Origin: G965222505 sp965222505
Lineage (GTDB): Bacteria > Bacteroidota > Rhodothermia > Rhodothermales > DATKEJ01
DNA length: 64,000 nucleotides
Assembly (NCBI GenBank): GCA_965222505.1
Contig: OZ244956.1
Span: 5,022,001 to 5,086,000 of the forward strand
Reading direction: 5' to 3'
This document shows positions 61,045 through 64,000 of this stretch, in pieces. Position numbers and translations under genes: made by a program. Within the stretch, counting starts at the first letter, position 1. Every line of letters starts with the position of its first letter. A model generated the notes under the pieces. The model had not been told where the DNA came from. It was given only the letters and a program-made list of their open reading frames with translations, and did not search any database.

Positions 61045-62224
61045 AGAACGTGGGCGTGAGGCCCATGGACTGGACCTGAGTACGAATTTCCTCGGCGTAG
61101 GTGGGGTTGGTGATAATGATCACGTCGGGGCAATATTGCGTCAGAAACTCAGGGGCGATCACCTGTTGGCCTGAAACGGGCACATACAGTCCTTGCCGGT
61201 CCGGGTTGATGTCAACCACAAACTCTGCAAGGTATGGGGTGGGAAGTGCATTCAGGAAGGTGATGCCCCGCCCGCCGGAGCCCCAGGTTACGACCCGTTG
61301 ACGGGTATTGACCAGTTCCTCGAACCGTTGGGTCCAGGTATGAAGGGTATCGGTGTAGGTCTGGCTAAAGGCATTCAGCAGGGCCGCGTCAGGTGGGTTG
61401 GGGGCCACGTAGGACCGCGTCGGAGCAGGGTGGGCTTCCAAGCAGAGGTATTGCCCATCGGCATAGCAGGGGGCCACGTTGGTCACTTCAAATCCACAGG
61501 ATCGGAACAGATAGGTCAGGCTCCTGGGCGTGAAGTAGTTACAGTGTTCATAGAAGACCGTCCATATGGTACGGGTGCCGAATACAAAGTCGGCATTTGG
61601 GAGTTCAAAATAGAGGGCCACATCTTGTCGGTCGCCAATGGCATTGCGCACAGCCCTGAGGAATGGCACAGGTTCTGGGATATGTTGCAAGACGTGGCGG
61701 CAGCAAATCAGATCCCCGCCGAGGGCTGAATAGGCTTCGGTATACAGATCCCGAATAAACGTTACCGGTCCGAAGGTGCCTTCCCGTTCCACACAAGGGT
61801 CAATGCCGAAGCCCCGGTTGATGCCGTTGGCGCAGAGCAATTCCAGAAAAAGTCCCTTCCCACTCCCGATCTCAACGATGGTTTTATTCTGCAGGGCATA
61901 CCGCTCCGTCAGGCGGTGAACGGTATCGGCCAGAAAAGACCGGTAGCGGGGGGAGTGATGGAGGGAGACCTCATAACCCGGTTCATAGGCAATTTCCCCC
62001 GGTTGAAATGCCGCATTCCACACAAAACCGCACGTGGAGCATCCGGCTAGCGCGAGGTCTCCGGCGGGGGCCGCTTGCGCCTCCGCACGGGTGGGCCAGA
62101 GAAAGCCGACGTCTAGTGGTACCCCTTCGATTTCAAAGAAAACCGAAGCATCGGTACCGTTGCATAACGGGCAAGAGGCCGCGCCGGTTTGCGGCGGGGC
62201 AAGCATCGTTTCAGATTGGAGCAT
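61034..62224 (-). CDS. zinc-containing class-I SAM C-methyltransferase (TylC3/NovU-like)
   Basis: The protein has 396 residues with a zinc ribbon (CPLCNGTD...CSTCGF, about 18-65), a SAM-binding domain (IVEIGSGKGLFLELL) and a C-terminal domain (GSGGRGITFLNAL) as in sugar C-methyltransferases. It overlaps rfbC and follows the next methyltransferase by 58 bases. Confidence 0.87.
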   Translation of the reverse strand: MLQSETMLAPPQTGAASCPLCNGTDASVFFEIEGVPLDVGFLWPTRAEAQAAPAGDLALAGCSTCGFVWNAAFQPGEIAYEPGYEVSLHHSPRYRSFLADTVHRLTERYALQNKTIVEIGSGKGLFLELLCANGINRGFGIDPCVEREGTFGPVTFIRDLYTEAYSALGGDLICCRHVLQHIPEPVPFLRAVRNAIGDRQDVALYFELPNADFVFGTRTIWTVFYEHCNYFTPRSLTYLFRSCGFEVTNVAPCYADGQYLCLEAHPAPTRSYVAPNPPDAALLNAFSQTYTDTLHTWTQRFEELVNTRQRVVTWGSGGRGITFLNALPTPYLAEFVVDINPDRQGLYVPVSGQQVIAPEFLTQYCPDVIIITNPTYAEEIRTQVQSMGLTPTFYVL

Positions 62225-62282
62225 GATTCAGCAATACGTTGCGGCATTCGACAGACCGGATGGGCACAAGACCTGCCCGGTC

Positions 62283-63569
62283 TCAGGGATAAACTCGAAC
62301 CTCGGGAATCGGTACCACAAATTGGCCACCCCATTCACGGATGTCAGCCATTTGGTGCATGATTTCCTCCTTAAAGTTCCACGGGAGGATGAGCACATAA
62401 TCGGGCCGGGTTTCTCGGATTTTGTCTGGATGGAAGATCGGGATGCGGGTGCCGGGGAGGTAGAGGCCCTGTTTGTAGGGGTTGCGGTCTACGGTATACG
62501 CCAGAAAATCCGTTCGAATGCCGCAGTAGTTCAGGAGGGTGTTGCCTTTGCCGGGGGCACCGTAGCCCACAACGGTTTTACCTGTCCGTTTGGCCGTGAT
62601 CAGGAAGTCAAGCAATTTGCGCTTGGTTTCCTTGACCTGCTCGGCAAAATCGGCATAGGTTTCCATTTGTGTAAACCCGGCTGCTTCTTCGCGAGCGCGG
62701 AGTTCGTGTACACGGGGGCCGATCGGTTTATCCGTGTCTTCCGTATGCCGGGCGAAGATGCGGAGGGAGCCGCCGTGGGTCGGCCATTCTTCCACATCGA
62801 ACAGGGTGAGGCCATGTTGGGCGAACAGTTTTTCGACGGTAATCAGGGAGAAATACCCGAAGTGCTCGTGGTAGATGGTATCGAACTGGTTCTCTGCCAT
62901 CAGACACATGAGGTGCGGAAACTCCATGGTGATGATTCCTTCCGGCTTGAGAAGGGTTTTCATCCCGGCCACAAAGCTGTTCAGGTTGGGCACCTGGGCC
63001 AGCACGTTGTTGCCCAGCAGCAGGTCGGCCTGGAGCCCTTCGGCTTTGAGTTGGTGGGCCGCGTCCCGGTTAAAAAAGAGGACACGGGTGTCGATGCCTT
63101 TCTCCTGGGCCACGCGGGCCACGTTGGCGGCGGGTTCAATGCCGAGGGCCGGGATGCCTGCTTCCTTGAAGTACTGGAGCAGATAGCCGTCGTTACTGGC
63201 TACTTCTACCACTTGGTGGGCCGGACCAAGGCGGAAGCGTGCGATCATGTCCGAGACGTACTGGCGGCTGTGGGCCAGCCAGGTATCGGCATAGGAGGAG
63301 AAATAGGCGTATTCCGTAAAGATGTCTTCCGGGGTTACATAGGCATCCAGTTGGACTAGGTAGCACGTCTCGCACACGTAGGCATGGAGGGGGTAGAACG
63401 GTTCCATTTCGTTCCACTGTTCGGGGGCAATGTAGCTCTCGCACAGCGGCGACATCCCGAGGTCGACGAAGGTGTAGCGCAAAGGAGTGTTACAACTGCG
63501 GCAGCACAGACCGGGTAGCGGATTCTCGGCAGGGAGCCGGGTGGGTTCGGGTTCGAGGGCTACAGGCAT
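62283..63569 (-). CDS. zinc-containing class-I SAM C-methyltransferase (TylC3/NovU-like)
   Basis: This 428-residue protein has the domain order of sugar C-methyltransferases: zinc part (CRSCNTPL...CETCYLVQLD), SAM motif (VVEVASNDGYLLQYF), NEFPHLMCLM/YHEHFGYFSL region and a C-terminal GYGAPGKGNTLLNYCG segment. It is a paralogue of the gene at 61034-62224, which keeps the same plan. Its start overlaps the GT2 gene by 10 bases. Confidence 0.9.
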   Translation of the reverse strand: MPVALEPEPTRLPAENPLPGLCCRSCNTPLRYTFVDLGMSPLCESYIAPEQWNEMEPFYPLHAYVCETCYLVQLDAYVTPEDIFTEYAYFSSYADTWLAHSRQYVSDMIARFRLGPAHQVVEVASNDGYLLQYFKEAGIPALGIEPAANVARVAQEKGIDTRVLFFNRDAAHQLKAEGLQADLLLGNNVLAQVPNLNSFVAGMKTLLKPEGIITMEFPHLMCLMAENQFDTIYHEHFGYFSLITVEKLFAQHGLTLFDVEEWPTHGGSLRIFARHTEDTDKPIGPRVHELRAREEAAGFTQMETYADFAEQVKETKRKLLDFLITAKRTGKTVVGYGAPGKGNTLLNYCGIRTDFLAYTVDRNPYKQGLYLPGTRIPIFHPDKIRETRPDYVLILPWNFKEEIMHQMADIREWGGQFVVPIPEVRVYP

Positions 63570-64000
63570 TTCTGGTAGAGGTTAAGCGAAGTCTCTTCTT
63601 CGGGTTCAGGGGTTGGGTTCCCGGCTTCAGGATGCAGGCCCCAGTAGTTTTCCCGGCCGGGAATCAACAAATTACGGAGGGATTCCAGGCGCACTGCATA
63701 TTCCCCGGCCACCAGCCAGCCGAGAAGTTTTTGTTGCAGGGGGAGGTCAGAAGCCGAGACGGCCCGAACATAGTTTCTAAAGGTCCGCCAGGGGGGCATC
63801 AAGAGGCCGGTTGGGCGTTGGCCTGTTTCGCCGGTGGCCCAATCGCGCCGGGTTCGTTGCCAGGTGCCGTAGTCCAGGGCGCGGCGGTAAAAGAGAGGTG
63901 CAGGGACTTGAACAAAGGCCCCCTGTACACTGAGTTCGGCCAGCAGAAGCCGGTCGCTGCCATAAAACTTGAACAGGGAGGTCTTGTGTAGGGCTTCAGA
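63560..64000 (-). CDS. GT2-family glycosyltransferase, C-terminal part (5' truncated by window)
   Basis: The frame is open to the end of the window. The last 146 residues contain FKFYGSDRLLLAELSVQGAF and PLFYRR, typical of the C-terminal part of GT-A fold family 2 transferases that add sugars to a growing glycan. The catalytic DxD part lies outside the window. The ORF overlaps the next gene by 10 bases, so the two are coupled. Confidence 0.78.
   Translation of the reverse strand, partial: SEALHKTSLFKFYGSDRLLLAELSVQGAFVQVPAPLFYRRALDYGTWQRTRRDWATGETGQRPTGLLMPPWRTFRNYVRAVSASDLPLQQKLLGWLVAGEYAVRLESLRNLLIPGRENYWGLHPEAGNPTPEPEEETSLNLYQKCL

Noticed and set aside
62034..63359. Plus-strand ORF of 441 codons over the two methyltransferases
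   Set aside because: It is antisense to recognised methyltransferase genes and shows no family features.

Overview
The window (about 57% GC by eye) is a chromosomal segment from a Gram-negative bacterium of the Bacteroidota/Rhodothermota group, probably a Rhodothermales-like lineage. Evidence: a TTG-N20-TAnnTTTG promoter in front of the tRNA gene, a DHPMGGGEG motif in ribosomal protein L2, several SusC-like or other TonB-dependent receptors with N-terminal carboxypeptidase-like domains, a type IX secretion (T9SS) sorting domain, Tat-exported Gfo/Idh/MocA proteins, and few Shine-Dalgarno sequences. No species can be named from the sequence alone.

Layout. 1-2.2 kb: the end of an M24 peptidase, a PhoB-type response regulator and two small envelope proteins. 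2.4-4.5 kb: a TonB-dependent receptor. 4.7-25.6 kb: one uninterrupted co-directional run of translation genes (str, S10, spc and alpha operons fused: rpsL to rplQ, including fusA, tuf, secY, map, infA and rpoA), closed by a strong bidirectional terminator. A lipoprotein gene is inserted between rpsJ and rplC, and L17 carries a long acidic linker and a helix-hairpin-helix domain. 25.7-33.9 kb, mostly minus strand: aroC, an HtrA protease, MscS, tRNA-Thr(CGT) (plus strand), and two Tat-type Gfo/Idh/MocA proteins flanking ApbE. 34.1-37.7 kb: a YceI protein and a serine/threonine kinase with a TPR sensor half. 37.7-52.3 kb, minus strand: an SGNH hydrolase with a dockerin-like tail, a glycan-modification group (PIG-L deacetylase, nucleotidyltransferase, class-III aminotransferase, TylF-like methyltransferase), a 1,900-residue secreted protein with a galactose-oxidase-type copper-radical domain and a T9SS tail, a DUF4910 peptidase-like protein, a sulfatase and a damaged LuxR-type regulator. 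52.4-60.4 kb: two TonB receptors, the second at the end of a copper-acquisition operon (Met/His-rich peptide, MbnP, MbnH di-haem enzyme, YtkA-like lipoprotein, OprC/NosA-like receptor). 60.5-64 kb: more surface-glycan genes (RfbC-type epimerase, two C-methyltransferases, a GT2 glycosyltransferase cut by the window edge).

The most unusual signal is not a gene. At least eight intergenic sites carry inverted repeats whose two arms are each built of tandem 7-base units. The unit differs from site to site (for example GTTCTAC, GTGCGGA, GTGATGC, GATTGGT, GTCCGTT), but the 7-base period and the mirror arrangement are kept. Three lie inside the ribosomal superoperon. The best example (51916-52005) has six heptamers per arm and a 6-base loop. 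They look like a family defined by architecture rather than by sequence.

No stretch longer than 300 bases is without a gene. The larger gaps (2176-2429, 4506-4709, 24543-24740, 28558-28773, 29578-29801, 33915-34157) are described through the sites they contain; in 33915-34157 I see nothing I can name.
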